Positions 52,663-61,921 of a DNA stretch of 64,000 bases are shown piece by piece. The translations under genes and the position numbers were made by a program. The notes under the pieces are model-generated. The model made no database searches and was not told the DNA's origin. It was given only the letters and a program-made list of their open reading frames with translations. The DNA comes from Niallia sp052318935 (GTDB lineage Bacteria > Bacillota > Bacilli > Bacillales > Cytobacillaceae). The stretch is from NCBI GenBank assembly GCA_052318935.1, contig JBQRKO010000023.1; one strand, 5' to 3'. How positions within the stretch are numbered: position 1 is the stretch's first letter; every line of letters starts with the position of its first letter.

Positions 52663-54614
52663 TATTTCTCACCTCTCCATGCACGTTCCGTTTTCTTAAT
52701 TTCATCTATCTTCACATGATAGCCATCATCATAATCAAAGGAACGCAGAATTAATCCTACAAAAATACCGATACTTGCAATTGCCGCGAGTAGATGCCAT
52801 TCAAATATCATAAAGAATCCAACTGCACCAAATACGACACACATATAAATTGGCAGCCATGAATTGCTCGGCATATGAATTTCTTTTAACTCATCTTCTT
52901 TTAACACTAAACCTTCATTATTCTTTTTCATATACCAGAATGCATCTAATGATTTTACTTCTGGTTCTTGTGCAAAGTTATAGAATTGAACAGGTGAAGC
53001 TGTATGCCATTCTAACGTTCTTGCATTCCATGGATCAGTAGAAATATTTCTGTCTGCTTTACGTGCACTATAATAAATGTTATAGCATAATACAGCAAAA
53101 CCAGCTGCTAAAATAAGAGAACCTATTGCTGATAATAAGAATAATGGAGCAAATCCAGATTCAACTGAGAATGTATAAGAACGTCTTACTGCACCTTTTA
53201 ATCCTAAGAAGAACATTGGCATAAACGTCAAATTAAAACCAATATTAAATAACCAGAAATGCCATTTTCCTAAACGTTCGTTTAATGCATGACCGAACAT
53301 TTTTGGCCACCAGTAATAGAAGGCAGCAAATACTGCATACACTACACCAGGAATTAATACATAATGGAAATGCGCCACTAAGAATAATGTATTATGGTAT
53401 TGATAGTCAGCCGCAGCCATTGCAAGCATAACCCCAGTTACCCCACCAATTGTAAAAGTCGGAACAAATGCAAGCGACCATAACATTGCCGTTGTGAATT
53501 GAATGCGACCTTTTCTCATCGTAAACAACCAGTTAAATATTTTAACTCCTGTAGGTACTGCAATTAACATCGTCGTAATCGAGAATACAGAGTTAACAAC
53601 CGGACCTGAACCCATTGTGTAGAAATGGTGAACCCAAACTACCATACTTAAAACTGCAATCCCAACAATTGAGATAATCATAGATTTATAACCATATAGC
53701 ATTTTTCTAGAGAATGTCGAAATAATCTCTGAAAACATACCGAAAGCCGGTAATATAACAATGTAAACCTCTGGATGTCCCCATAACCAGAATAAGTTAT
53801 TCCATAACATCGCATTTCCTCCACCAGAAATGGTAAAGAAATGTGTTCCAAACAAACGGTCAAATGTCATTAATGCTAATGCAACCGTAAGAATCGGGAA
53901 TGCAAAAACGATAATAATATTTGTGATTAATGCTGTCCAAGTGAACATTGGCATTCTCATTAATGTCATGCCTTTTGTACGCATTTTTAAAATCGTAACA
54001 ACAAAGTTAATACCCGTCATTAATGTACCAATACCTGCAATCTGCAAAGCAATTGCATAAAAGTTATTTCCAACGCCTGGTGTAAATTCTTTACCTGCTA
54101 ACGGGAAATAAGATGTCCAGCCTGCATCAGGCGAACCACCAATAACGAAAGAAATATTAAATAACATCGCACCACTAAATGTTAGCCAGAAGCTAAGCGC
54201 ATTTAACTGTGGAAACGCTACGTCTCTTGCACCAATTTGCAAAGGCACAACAACGTTCATTAATCCGATTAACGCAGGCATTGCCATGAATAAAATCATG
54301 ATAACACCATGTGTTGTAAATACTTCATTATAATGCTGTGCATTTAAAAATTTCATATCCGGCGTAGCTGTTTGCGCCTTCATCATTAATCCGTCGACTC
54401 CTCCACGGAAAAACATCAAGACAGCAACGATAATATACATAATCCCAATGCGCTTATGATCAACTGTTGTAATCCATTCATCCCAAAGGTACTTCCACTT
54501 CTTTAAATATGTTATCCCAACAACAGCACCAATCATTGTAAGAAGTATGCCGATTTGAGCGGAAAGAATCAATGGATCACCTGTAATAACAATATCTTCC
54601 CATTTAATGTCCAT
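52662..54614 (-). CDS. qoxB: Cytochrome aa3-600 menaquinol oxidase subunit I
   Basis: A 650-residue heme-copper oxidase subunit I; B. subtilis QoxB has 649. Heme a ligand in YNEVFTTHGVIM, CuB/tyrosine centre WGHPEVYIVILPAFG, CuB histidines in WVHHFYTMG, and heme ligands VAHFHYVLIPG. About fourteen membrane helices. It reduces oxygen and pumps protons. ATG 54614 gives family length and overlaps qoxA by 11 bases; earlier in-frame starts are less likely. Confidence 0.97.
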   Translation of the reverse strand: MDIKWEDIVITGDPLILSAQIGILLTMIGAVVGITYLKKWKYLWDEWITTVDHKRIGIMYIIVAVLMFFRGGVDGLMMKAQTATPDMKFLNAQHYNEVFTTHGVIMILFMAMPALIGLMNVVVPLQIGARDVAFPQLNALSFWLTFSGAMLFNISFVIGGSPDAGWTSYFPLAGKEFTPGVGNNFYAIALQIAGIGTLMTGINFVVTILKMRTKGMTLMRMPMFTWTALITNIIIVFAFPILTVALALMTFDRLFGTHFFTISGGGNAMLWNNLFWLWGHPEVYIVILPAFGMFSEIISTFSRKMLYGYKSMIISIVGIAVLSMVVWVHHFYTMGSGPVVNSVFSITTMLIAVPTGVKIFNWLFTMRKGRIQFTTAMLWSLAFVPTFTIGGVTGVMLAMAAADYQYHNTLFLVAHFHYVLIPGVVYAVFAAFYYWWPKMFGHALNERLGKWHFWLFNIGFNLTFMPMFFLGLKGAVRRSYTFSVESGFAPLFLLSAIGSLILAAGFAVLCYNIYYSARKADRNISTDPWNARTLEWHTASPVQFYNFAQEPEVKSLDAFWYMKKNNEGLVLKEDELKEIHMPSNSWLPIYMCVVFGAVGFFMIFEWHLLAAIASIGIFVGLILRSFDYDDGYHVKIDEIKKTERAWRGEK

Positions 54615-55569
54615 GATGTTTATGTTCACCTCCGTCAGATTCTTTACCATCTGTACCCTTTACATTTTCATTAGTAAAAGTTTTTCCTTGATAGCCATGC
54701 ACTCTATATAGCTCAGGGTTTAAATAGTAATTAGAGTCGCCGCCTTTTCCATGATTAATCCATTCTAAATGAGTATTAGAGAATGTCATACGACCTAGAT
54801 GAGTCGGCTTTAAAATTTCTTTATACTTATCTTCTGTAAGCTTCGGCGCAGTATCTTTTACTTCTTGCACCCACTTATCGTAATCTTCTTGAGTTTTCGC
54901 TTCTACATCAAACTGCATTTCTGCATAGCCTTGACCATTAAAGTTGGTATTTTGCCCTAAGTATGAACCTTCATTATCTGCTACAACATATAAATCCGAT
55001 TCTGCACCATACATTGTATACTTTTGACCAGCAAGTGCAGGAATCCACATTGACTGCATCGTTCCAGCAGAAGTTAATTTAAATTCAACTGGCACACCAA
55101 CAGGTATATTTACATAGTTAACTGTTTCAATGCCTTCTTCTGGATAACTGAAAATCCATTTCCAGTCTGCTGAAGTTACATTAATTACAACAGGTTCTTT
55201 ATCTTTATAATCCTTCGGTATCTCTTCTAAAGCGTAGATTGTTTTTACCGTAGGAATTGTTAATGCAATAATAATTAAAAGTGGTATAACTGTCCAGATA
55301 ATTTCAAGCAATGTACTGCCATGTTCTTCTGGTGGTTCATAGTCTTTATTTTCTGGCTTCTCACGATATTTCCAAACTATATAACCAAATAATGCAAATA
55401 CGACAATACAAACAATTGCCATAAATACGATGGACCAGTTAATTAAGTCCATGATGCTTTTTGCTACAGGCCCTTGTGGATCAAATACGACCATTGATTC
55501 GCACCCACTTAGAATTAAGATAGGAACGATGCTTAAGAGCGATAATAAAAAGCCCTTTTTCGCCTTCAT
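54604..55569 (-). CDS. qoxA: Cytochrome aa3-600 menaquinol oxidase subunit II
   Basis: A 321-residue lipoprotein subunit. Signal with lipobox ILSGC, two membrane helices, then an extracellular cupredoxin-like domain. The CuA ligand cysteines are absent (SAGTMQSMWIPALAGQKYTMYG), which marks a quinol rather than cytochrome c oxidase. The His-rich end GGEHKHHGH is characteristic. ATG 55569 has AAGGAG nine bases upstream and is preferred to the long upstream frame. Confidence 0.96.
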   Translation of the reverse strand: MKAKKGFLLSLLSIVPILILSGCESMVVFDPQGPVAKSIMDLINWSIVFMAIVCIVVFALFGYIVWKYREKPENKDYEPPEEHGSTLLEIIWTVIPLLIIIALTIPTVKTIYALEEIPKDYKDKEPVVINVTSADWKWIFSYPEEGIETVNYVNIPVGVPVEFKLTSAGTMQSMWIPALAGQKYTMYGAESDLYVVADNEGSYLGQNTNFNGQGYAEMQFDVEAKTQEDYDKWVQEVKDTAPKLTEDKYKEILKPTHLGRMTFSNTHLEWINHGKGGDSNYYLNPELYRVHGYQGKTFTNENVKGTDGKESDGGEHKHHGH

Positions 55570-55984
55570 TTTGTACAGCTCCTTCCAGTTCATGTTAAAT
55601 GTTAAAATATTCACAGAATGTTCGAAATTTAGCCATAGAACATTCACTTTCATAAGGTAAAATATCTATTATTACTACCTGTATGATAATAACACATCTG
55701 CAATATTGTAAATGTGACAAAATTCGTAAGGATAAAATTACCAATTCACTCTACTCAGATGCCCTTATACCAACTAAATTATTATAGCAGATGAAACTAT
55801 GAAATGCTATTTTCATAGAGGAAAAAATTTATCAAGAAAACGATTACAATCTTGTAAGTTCAGTAGTTTTTCTCCAACTTTTAAGAAAAAGCATGAAGAT
55901 TCTCTCCCTAAAACTCCAATAGTATCTACTACTATATTTATTTATTAAATTTTATGCTATTAGTTTTATCACACCTTTTTCAAA
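55570..55984. other. Intergenic region upstream of qoxA
   Basis: AT-rich, with no gene and none of families A-F. It must hold the qox promoter on the minus strand; several TTG-rich and TA-rich patches are present but I cannot single one out. Confidence 0.45.
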
Positions 55985-56022
55985 ATAAGCATCCCAAAAT
56001 CACACTTTAGGATGCTTATTCT
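55985..56022. terminator. Bidirectional terminator past the penicillin-binding protein gene
   Basis: AATAAGCATCC and GGATGCTTATT form an eleven-pair stem followed by CTTTTT on the + strand and TTTTG on the minus strand, just past the stop of the 56025 gene. Confidence 0.75.
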
Positions 56023-56024
56023 TT

Positions 56025-58124
56025 TTAGTTCCCAATTATTTCTTTCACCTTATTTTTTACTTTCTCATTTGCATTTTTTGCGTCTTTTTTCATCTCTCCA
56101 ACTACTTGATCCCAATCCCAGTTTGAAGATTTCTCTTTAATTGTTTTTTCCATTTCCTTCGCTGTTTCTTTTATCGCTTTTTTTGTATCTTCTAGACGCT
56201 GTTTCTTTTCTCCATCATTTTTTAATTGATCACTAACTGATAATACGTGGAAATTTTCTGGCTCTACATATTGGACAGCCTGATCCATCATTGTTTTAAA
56301 AATAGGGACAACATCCCCTGAGCTTTTACTTTGCAAATAATGCGTTCGGTCTGTTTTATCATACCCTAACCACATGGCGCCAACCAAGTTCGGCGTATAT
56401 CCGACAAACCATTGATCTTTTGTACCGGAAACGTTAGGAAATGGCAGTTGTGTGGAACCTGTTTTTCCGGCAATTTGAAATCCTGTCACTTTAGCTCCTT
56501 GCCCCGTTCCTGACTTTATCACGTCTAATAACATGGAGGTAATATCATCTGTTACTTTTTTTGAGGTAACGTTTGTTGATATCGGTTTATACTCTGCTAA
56601 TACATTGCCTGTAGGCCCGACAATTTTTGTTATTAAATGACTCTCCATTCTTACTCCTTCATTTGGAAAGGTGGAATACGCTTCTGCCATTTCTAACGGT
56701 GAAACACCTTTACGCATTCCGCCTAAAGCGATGCCTAAATATTCATCTTCTTTTTCTAATGGAATGCCAAAGCGTTCTAAAGAATTCAACCCATTCTTCA
56801 AACCTATTTGATCTAATAACCAAACAGCCGGTACATTTAATGATTGCTCCAATGCTTCATACATCGGAACTTCACCTTTATATGTTTTAGTGAAATTCTG
56901 GGGCTTATAATCACCCTTTTTAAAAGGTTTATCCTGCAAAATTGAGGTTGTTTTATATCCTTCTTCTAATGCAGGTGTGTATACAGCTAAAGGTTTTATT
57001 GTTGATCCAGGCTGTGCCTGTATTTGTGTCGCTCTGTTAAAACCACGGAAAACATGTTCTCCTCTGCCTCCAACCATACCTCTTACACCGCCAGTTTCCG
57101 GATCCAATAATACAGCTCCTCCTTGCACTAATGTGCCATCCGAGCTCGATGGGAATAATGAATCTCTTGCAAATGTTTTCTCAAGGGTTGCCTGCAAATT
57201 TTGATCCATTTCGGTGTAAATTTTATATCCTCTTTTTAATAACTCATCCTGTGTTAGTCCATATTTAGATATTGCTTCGTCTATTACTGCATCAACAAAA
57301 TAAGGATACTCTCTTTTAATAAATGTTCCTCCGCCATCTTTTAGCGTTATTTTTTCAGCTAATGCTTCTTTATACTCCTCATTTGTAATTATTTGCTGCT
57401 CTTTCATTTTACGTAATACAACATTCCGCCTTTTTACAGCACCATCATAGTTTTCGTATGGATCTAAAGCAGACGGTGCCTGCAATAATCCTGCAAGCAG
57501 TGCAGCCTCGCTTATTGAAACGTCTTGAATATTTTTATGAAAATATTTTTGAGAAGCAGAACTGATTCCCCAAGCCCCACTGCCAAAATAAACATGATTT
57601 AAATACATTTGCAGAATCTCATCTTTTTTATAATGTTTTTCAATCTCTACTGCTAAAAACAACTCTTCTGCTTTACGTTTGTATGTTTGCTCCGATGAAA
57701 GCAATGCATTTTTTGTTAACTGTTGTGTAATCGTACTTCCTCCGCCTGTTATTCTTCCGGCAAGCAGATTTTTAAAGAAGGCGCGAGCAATTCCTTTTAC
57801 ATCAAAACCATGATGCTTATAAAACCTTTCATCCTCGATTGCGACAACTGCTTCCGGGACATAATCCGGCAAGTCTTTTAATGTTATTGCTTCCGTTCGA
57901 TCCGTTTTTATCTTTGTTGCTTCTTCTCCATTTTTATCATATATAACTGCAGCTTGGCTAAGACCGGCTTTTAATGAACTAACATTGGCCTGAGAAGCTA
58001 AATACGTAAAATATAAAATGGAAAGTAGAACAACTAATAAAAGGACTAAGAGGGCAATTTGCGTGATATGTCTTCTTTTCCAAAAACAACGGATATTCTT
58101 TAAATAGGGGTTTATTTTTTCCAT
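56025..58124 (-). CDS. Class A penicillin-binding protein
   Basis: A 699-residue bifunctional peptidoglycan synthase. N-terminal membrane anchor (about 21-43), GT51 glycosyltransferase (AIEDERFYKHHGFD, GGSTITQQLTKN, KAEELFLAVEIEKHY) and a transpeptidase with SxxK in PGSTIKPL, SxN in EQSLNVPA and KTGST. The last 70 residues are Lys/Glu-rich and helical. Similar to the PbpG/PBP2d group of Bacillus, but the paralogue identity is not certain. It likely polymerises and crosslinks glycan strands. Confidence 0.93.
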   Translation of the reverse strand: MEKINPYLKNIRCFWKRRHITQIALLVLLLVVLLSILYFTYLASQANVSSLKAGLSQAAVIYDKNGEEATKIKTDRTEAITLKDLPDYVPEAVVAIEDERFYKHHGFDVKGIARAFFKNLLAGRITGGGSTITQQLTKNALLSSEQTYKRKAEELFLAVEIEKHYKKDEILQMYLNHVYFGSGAWGISSASQKYFHKNIQDVSISEAALLAGLLQAPSALDPYENYDGAVKRRNVVLRKMKEQQIITNEEYKEALAEKITLKDGGGTFIKREYPYFVDAVIDEAISKYGLTQDELLKRGYKIYTEMDQNLQATLEKTFARDSLFPSSSDGTLVQGGAVLLDPETGGVRGMVGGRGEHVFRGFNRATQIQAQPGSTIKPLAVYTPALEEGYKTTSILQDKPFKKGDYKPQNFTKTYKGEVPMYEALEQSLNVPAVWLLDQIGLKNGLNSLERFGIPLEKEDEYLGIALGGMRKGVSPLEMAEAYSTFPNEGVRMESHLITKIVGPTGNVLAEYKPISTNVTSKKVTDDITSMLLDVIKSGTGQGAKVTGFQIAGKTGSTQLPFPNVSGTKDQWFVGYTPNLVGAMWLGYDKTDRTHYLQSKSSGDVVPIFKTMMDQAVQYVEPENFHVLSVSDQLKNDGEKKQRLEDTKKAIKETAKEMEKTIKEKSSNWDWDQVVGEMKKDAKNANEKVKNKVKEIIGN

Positions 58125-58310
58125 TCAACTATCTATCCTTTACTTTTTATCTTCATGCTTCCTAATGAGATGACACATCACTTTTTCTATTCAGCAAAAC
58201 AGAGACGTTTTCTAAAAAAACTATATGCTCTTTTTTCCATAAATTCAAGAATTAATCTTTTCCATTATTATTTGTTTCTTTTTTTCATTTAGTCCGTTAT
58301 TTTAAAGAGC

Positions 58311-58354
58311 AAAAAAGCTGCCGAAAAGGATTGATACCTTTTGGCAGCTTTTTT
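58311..58354. terminator. Terminator past the CNNM-type gene
   Basis: AAAAAAGCTGCCGAAAAGG, loop ATTGATA, CCTTTTGGCAGCTTTTTT: a fifteen-pair stem with A and T runs, able to work on both strands. A 28-bp fragment of family A (58366-58393) lies between it and the stop codon. Confidence 0.85.
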
Positions 58355-58396
58355 AAATGGCTGAGGTTGTTGCTTTTAAACTCGCAGCCTGATCTG

Positions 58397-59728
58397 TTAT
58401 TCTCCTGCTTGAACTTCTGCGTACATTGGATTATTTTCATCAAAACTTTTCATTATTTCAATAAAATGAATATGATGTTCTTCGATACTTTTTAACCTGA
58501 AGACATAACCTTCCTCTATAATTTCTTCGCCTTCTACTGCATCAAAGTTATTCGTTAAGAACCATCCTCCAATTGTATCGACTTCTTCTTCTTCTAAGTT
58601 TGTTCCAAGAAGGTCGTTTACTTCGTTGATTAAAACTTTTCCGCTTACAATGTAATGGTCTTCATTCATTTTTCGGATATCTGCCACTTCATCCTCATCA
58701 AATTCATCACGGATATCTCCAACTATTTCTTCTAAAATATCTTCGGCTGTCACTATACCTGAAGTTCCACCGTATTCATCAAGTAAAATCGCCATATGCG
58801 TTCTTTCTTTTTGCATTTTAATCAGCAATTCACGAATAGGAATCGTTTCAATTACCCGAATAATTGGTTTCATATATTCTTCCACTTGAAGTTGGTCCTT
58901 ATTTTGAATTTTAGCTGTTAAAAATTCTCTTATATTGATTAATCCTAATACATTATCTTTATCTCCATTTACTACTGGATATCGAGTATAATTTTCTTCT
59001 TCCAAAATATTCATTATCTCGTCAAAAGTATGATCAATATTAATGGTTACCATTTCCGTACGAGGAACCATAATTTCTTTTGCTATTCTTTCATCAAATT
59101 CAAAGATGTTATTTACATAATTTAACTCATTTTTATTAATTTCTCCACTTTTATAACTCTCAGACAATAAGATCCGCAGCTCTTCTTCTGAGTGTGCCAA
59201 ATCATGCTCTGACGCTGGTTTTAGTCCAAATAAACCTGATAATACTCTAGCCGAACCATTTAACAGCCAAATAAACGGATATAGAATGCGATAAAACAAA
59301 ATAATTGGCGGAGAAAATAGTAGAGTAACCGATTCAGCTTTTTGAATAGCTACTGTTTTTGGTGCTAATTCTCCTACAACTACATGAATATAAGTAACAA
59401 CAAGAAATGAAATAATGAAAGAAATAAGATGAGAAACAGATTCAGACAGCTCGAATTGTTTAAATAGTGGTTCTAATATAGCAACTACTGTTGGTTCCCC
59501 TATCCATCCTAACCCTAAAGCAGTCACTGTTATTCCGAGCTGACATGCAGATAAATATTCATCTAAATGAGTTGTTACTCTTTTAGCTGCTAATGCACCT
59601 TTTTTCCCTTCAGCAACTAATTGATCAATCCTAGAGGTTCTTACCTTTACAATCGCAAACTCTGTTGCAACAAAAAAACCTGTTAATGCTATTAAAATGA
59701 CAAACAAAAGCAAATTAAAAATTTCCAA
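58397..59728 (-). CDS. CNNM/CorC family transporter (hemolysin-like, DUF21-CBS-CorC)
   Basis: A 443-residue membrane protein. A DUF21 domain with three or four membrane helices (1-185, with GFFVATEFAIVKV), two CBS domains (about 210-335: IMVPRTEMVTI, TRYPVVNGDKDNVLG, THMAILLDEYGGTSGIVT) and a CorC_HlyC C-terminal domain. Relatives such as MpfA export magnesium. The start is TTG at 59728; the nearest GGAGG lies about 26 bases upstream with a short hairpin between. Confidence 0.9.
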   Translation of the reverse strand: MEIFNLLLFVILIALTGFFVATEFAIVKVRTSRIDQLVAEGKKGALAAKRVTTHLDEYLSACQLGITVTALGLGWIGEPTVVAILEPLFKQFELSESVSHLISFIISFLVVTYIHVVVGELAPKTVAIQKAESVTLLFSPPIILFYRILYPFIWLLNGSARVLSGLFGLKPASEHDLAHSEEELRILLSESYKSGEINKNELNYVNNIFEFDERIAKEIMVPRTEMVTINIDHTFDEIMNILEEENYTRYPVVNGDKDNVLGLINIREFLTAKIQNKDQLQVEEYMKPIIRVIETIPIRELLIKMQKERTHMAILLDEYGGTSGIVTAEDILEEIVGDIRDEFDEDEVADIRKMNEDHYIVSGKVLINEVNDLLGTNLEEEEVDTIGGWFLTNNFDAVEGEEIIEEGYVFRLKSIEEHHIHFIEIMKSFDENNPMYAEVQAGE

Positions 59729-60187
59729 TAACCAGCCTATAAAAGGCTTACACCTCCTGATATTTTAAAACAAATTTAATTTAACAGAAGCAACAAAGTT
59801 TGTATTAGAAAAATACTATTAGACATAGTATTTGTAACTTCCCTTTTTTTATGTTCTACAATAAGTATTTCAGTTCTTAATTATAAAGGTGGTGGTTATA
59901 TCCATTGAAGATAATTATTATCTGTTTACATGCTTAAATGAAATTTGCTTGTTTATCCACTTTTATAATATTTTGCACTAGAACGTTCAGCTTAGCAGAA
60001 GACCAAGGGTTGTTTAACAAACAATGGTTTACTTTAGTCACATCTGTTATTCTTGCTGCTTCTCCATATATTAATTTCACATCCCCATGGTTTCACCCCT
60101 AATCATCACGTTTTAGTATTACCATTAAATTATATAGGCTTCACTTCACTATATTCAAGAAAAAAACTTTATCCTTATCTTTTTGAG
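59729..60187. other. Intergenic region with a possible gene remnant
   Basis: AT-rich. A + strand frame from ATG 59938 to stop 60100-60102 (54 codons) is hydrophobic and looks like the start of a small membrane protein, with coding-like sequence continuing in another frame up to the A9 element. No ribosome site precedes it. It may be a decayed gene; not called. Confidence 0.3.
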
Positions 60188-60707
60188 AGGCTGTTTTCGT
60201 ATAGATTGTTGCTTTTAAACGCGCAGCCCAAATACACTTCGCTTTCCGTGGGCGAGCGTCGAGCCTCCTCGTCGCATACGCTAAGGTCACTGAAAAAGTG
60301 GATGCTATGAAATAAAGATAGTAACAATCCAAGCAATCCGAGGTTTTCGTTCGGTTTTCCGAGGCTTACCACACGCTTTCCGCGGGGCGAGCGCCGAGCC
60401 TCCTCGTCGCTTTGCTCCTGTGGTCCTGTGGGGTCTCGTCTTTCTCTCTAATCCCGCAGGAGTCGTGCGGACGCCTCTCCTAACCAACATGATAGTCGTT
60501 TTCAAACTCTCTGTACCATTTTTATCCTACTAAATATAAGGTTTTTACCTATAATTTATATAATAAAACACTTCTTCAGTGGCCTCGCATACGCTCCTGT
60601 GGGGTCTCGTCTTTCTCGCATTCCCACAGGAGTCTACGTGTATTCCGTCTGCTGAGTACTTCTTCTCCCATTTTATTACGTAAAAACAAAACTTTGAGAA
60701 AACAGCC
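60188..60707 (+). mobile_element. Family A element, copy A9, with nested D element that itself holds a core insertion
   Basis: Ends GGCTGTTTTCG and GAAAACAGCC. At 520 bp it is more than twice a simple copy. The A halves are split by a D element, and the D element by an A/B-type core. No clear 8-bp duplication at the outer ends. Confidence 0.8.
60283..60585. mobile_element. Family D element nested in A9
   Basis: Ends AAGGTCACTGAAAAAGTG and CACTTCTTCAGTGGCCT. It is flanked by a duplication CGCATACGCT (60273-60282 and 60586-60595), single in simple A copies. An inserted core at about 60371-60485 (CGCTTTCCGCGGGG to GACGCCTCTCC) splits it. Confidence 0.75.
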
Positions 60708-60733
60708 TTTCAAAAACCCTTACATCATATTAA

Positions 60734-60761
60734 TTGACGTTTTTATTGAATCCATTATAAT
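60734..60761 (+). promoter_or_regulatory. Sigma-A promoter of the integrase-khtTU unit
   Basis: TTGACG, 16-nt spacer, TATAAT, 67 bp before the integrase ATG. Confidence 0.7.
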
Positions 60762-60765
60762 TAAC

Positions 60766-60809
60766 TTATGTTACTCATCACTTGATATTCACCATAATGA
60801 GTAACATAA
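60766..60809. promoter_or_regulatory. Perfect 13-bp inverted repeat at the transcript start
   Basis: TTATGTTACTCAT (60766-60778) and ATGAGTAACATAA (60797-60809) with an 18-bp spacer. It sits right after the -10 and four bases before AAAGGAGA. It could be an operator, a recombinase site or a 5' RNA hairpin. No T run follows, so not a terminator. Confidence 0.7.
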
Positions 60810-60827
60810 ATAAAAGGAGATGCTTAC

Positions 60828-61391
60828 ATGGAATTTGTGGAGGCAATAAAAGATATTAAACAAATTAACAGCATGAAGCGGTATTTAAAAAAGATCTCCG
60901 AGAGAGATTATCTACTATTTGTTTTAGGCATTAATACCGGATTAACCATTACCGAACTTTTGGATATTCGTGTTAAAGATCTTTTTAACGGAAAAACTAT
61001 TAAAGATTTTTACAAAATAAATAAAGATCACTGCAAAGAAGAAAATAACATCTATTTAAATCAAAAAGTTCAAAAAGCGATCTTGCATTATGTGCAAACG
61101 ACTTGTTTAGCACAAGACAACTATTTGTTTCAGTCAAAAAAAACAGATCATCACATAAGCAGGCAACAAGCATATCGAATTATTCACCAAGCTGCAGAAG
61201 CAATCGGGCTGGAAGCAAAAATCGGCACTCACTCTATGCGCAAAACATTTGGATACCATGCATATAAACGTGGTGTTGCGATATCTTTGCTGCAAAAGCG
61301 TTTTAATCACTCTACAAAACAAGAAACATACAACTTCTTAGGAATAACAAAAGAGGAACATTCGATTCCACGAATTGACGTTAATTTATAA
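60828..61391 (+). CDS. Short tyrosine recombinase-like protein lacking the first catalytic arginine
   Basis: A 187-residue catalytic-domain-only tyrosine recombinase. H135 and R138 (GTHSMRKTFGYH), H161 (KRFNHSTKQETY) and the nucleophile Y168 are present. The usual first arginine (TGLRISELL) is a threonine here at T40 (TGLTITELLDI). No arm-binding N-terminal domain. It may be inactive as a recombinase and act as a DNA-binding regulator, or be a decayed integrase. AAAGGAGA precedes the ATG; khtT starts 23 bp downstream. Confidence 0.85.
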   Translation: MEFVEAIKDIKQINSMKRYLKKISERDYLLFVLGINTGLTITELLDIRVKDLFNGKTIKDFYKINKDHCKEENNIYLNQKVQKAILHYVQTTCLAQDNYLFQSKKTDHHISRQQAYRIIHQAAEAIGLEAKIGTHSMRKTFGYHAYKRGVAISLLQKRFNHSTKQETYNFLGITKEEHSIPRIDVNL

Positions 61392-61414
61392 GCCATTTTT
61401 AGGAGGATATACAG

Positions 61415-61921
61415 ATGAACATTAGAGAAATTGCATTACCAGGTATTGGACAAAAGTATGAATTAGTTACAAAAAACAATGATAAAGTTGTCATCGTTAT
61501 TCATGATGACGGAAGAAGAGAAGTGTTTCATTTCGATGACGATGATCATGAAGAGAGTATTTCTTGTGTTGTATTTAATGATATAGAATCAAGACAAATT
61601 GCAGGTATTTTAGGCGGCATGGCATATAAGCCTAAAGCATTGGAAACAATAGAAGTCGCTTTTAATGATTTAATAATCGAATGGTATAAAGTAGAATCTG
61701 GATCAAAAGTAGTCAACCAAACAATCGGAAATAGCGATATTCGCAATAAATATAACGTAAATGTGATTGCCATCATGAAAAAAAATACAGAAAAAATGTT
61801 AAGCCCTGGACCTGAAACAGTTATTGAAGCAGGAGATACATTAGTAATTTCTGGAGAAAGACAATCGCTTAAAAAGCTTATTTTAGAACTTCTTTCACGA
61901 AATGCCGGAGGTGAAACTTAA
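61415..61921 (+). CDS. khtT: K+/H+ antiporter regulatory subunit KhtT
   Basis: A 168-residue cytoplasmic protein. N-terminal domain (LPGIGQKYELVT, DGRREVFHF) and a C-terminal RCK_C domain (NVNVIAIMKKNTEKMLSPGPETVIEAGDTLVISG) that senses ligands; in B. subtilis KhtT (YhaT) binds c-di-AMP and gates KhtU. AGGAGG precedes the ATG. It overlaps khtU by one base. The B. subtilis khtS gene is missing; the integrase sits in that place. Confidence 0.93.
   Translation: MNIREIALPGIGQKYELVTKNNDKVVIVIHDDGRREVFHFDDDDHEESISCVVFNDIESRQIAGILGGMAYKPKALETIEVAFNDLIIEWYKVESGSKVVNQTIGNSDIRNKYNVNVIAIMKKNTEKMLSPGPETVIEAGDTLVISGERQSLKKLILELLSRNAGGET

Noticed and set aside
59938..60102. Hydrophobic 54-codon frame that could be a small membrane protein such as a YwcE relative
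   Set aside because: No ribosome site, resemblance too weak, and the continuing coding-like sequence is in another frame; at most a decayed gene.
7317..60707. Dispersed identical 200-bp repeats as a CRISPR array or remnants
   Set aside because: Copies are kilobases apart, in both orientations, far longer than CRISPR repeats, and no cas genes are present.
60766..60809. Inverted repeat as a rho-independent terminator
   Set aside because: No T run follows and a strong ribosome site with a gene lies directly downstream.
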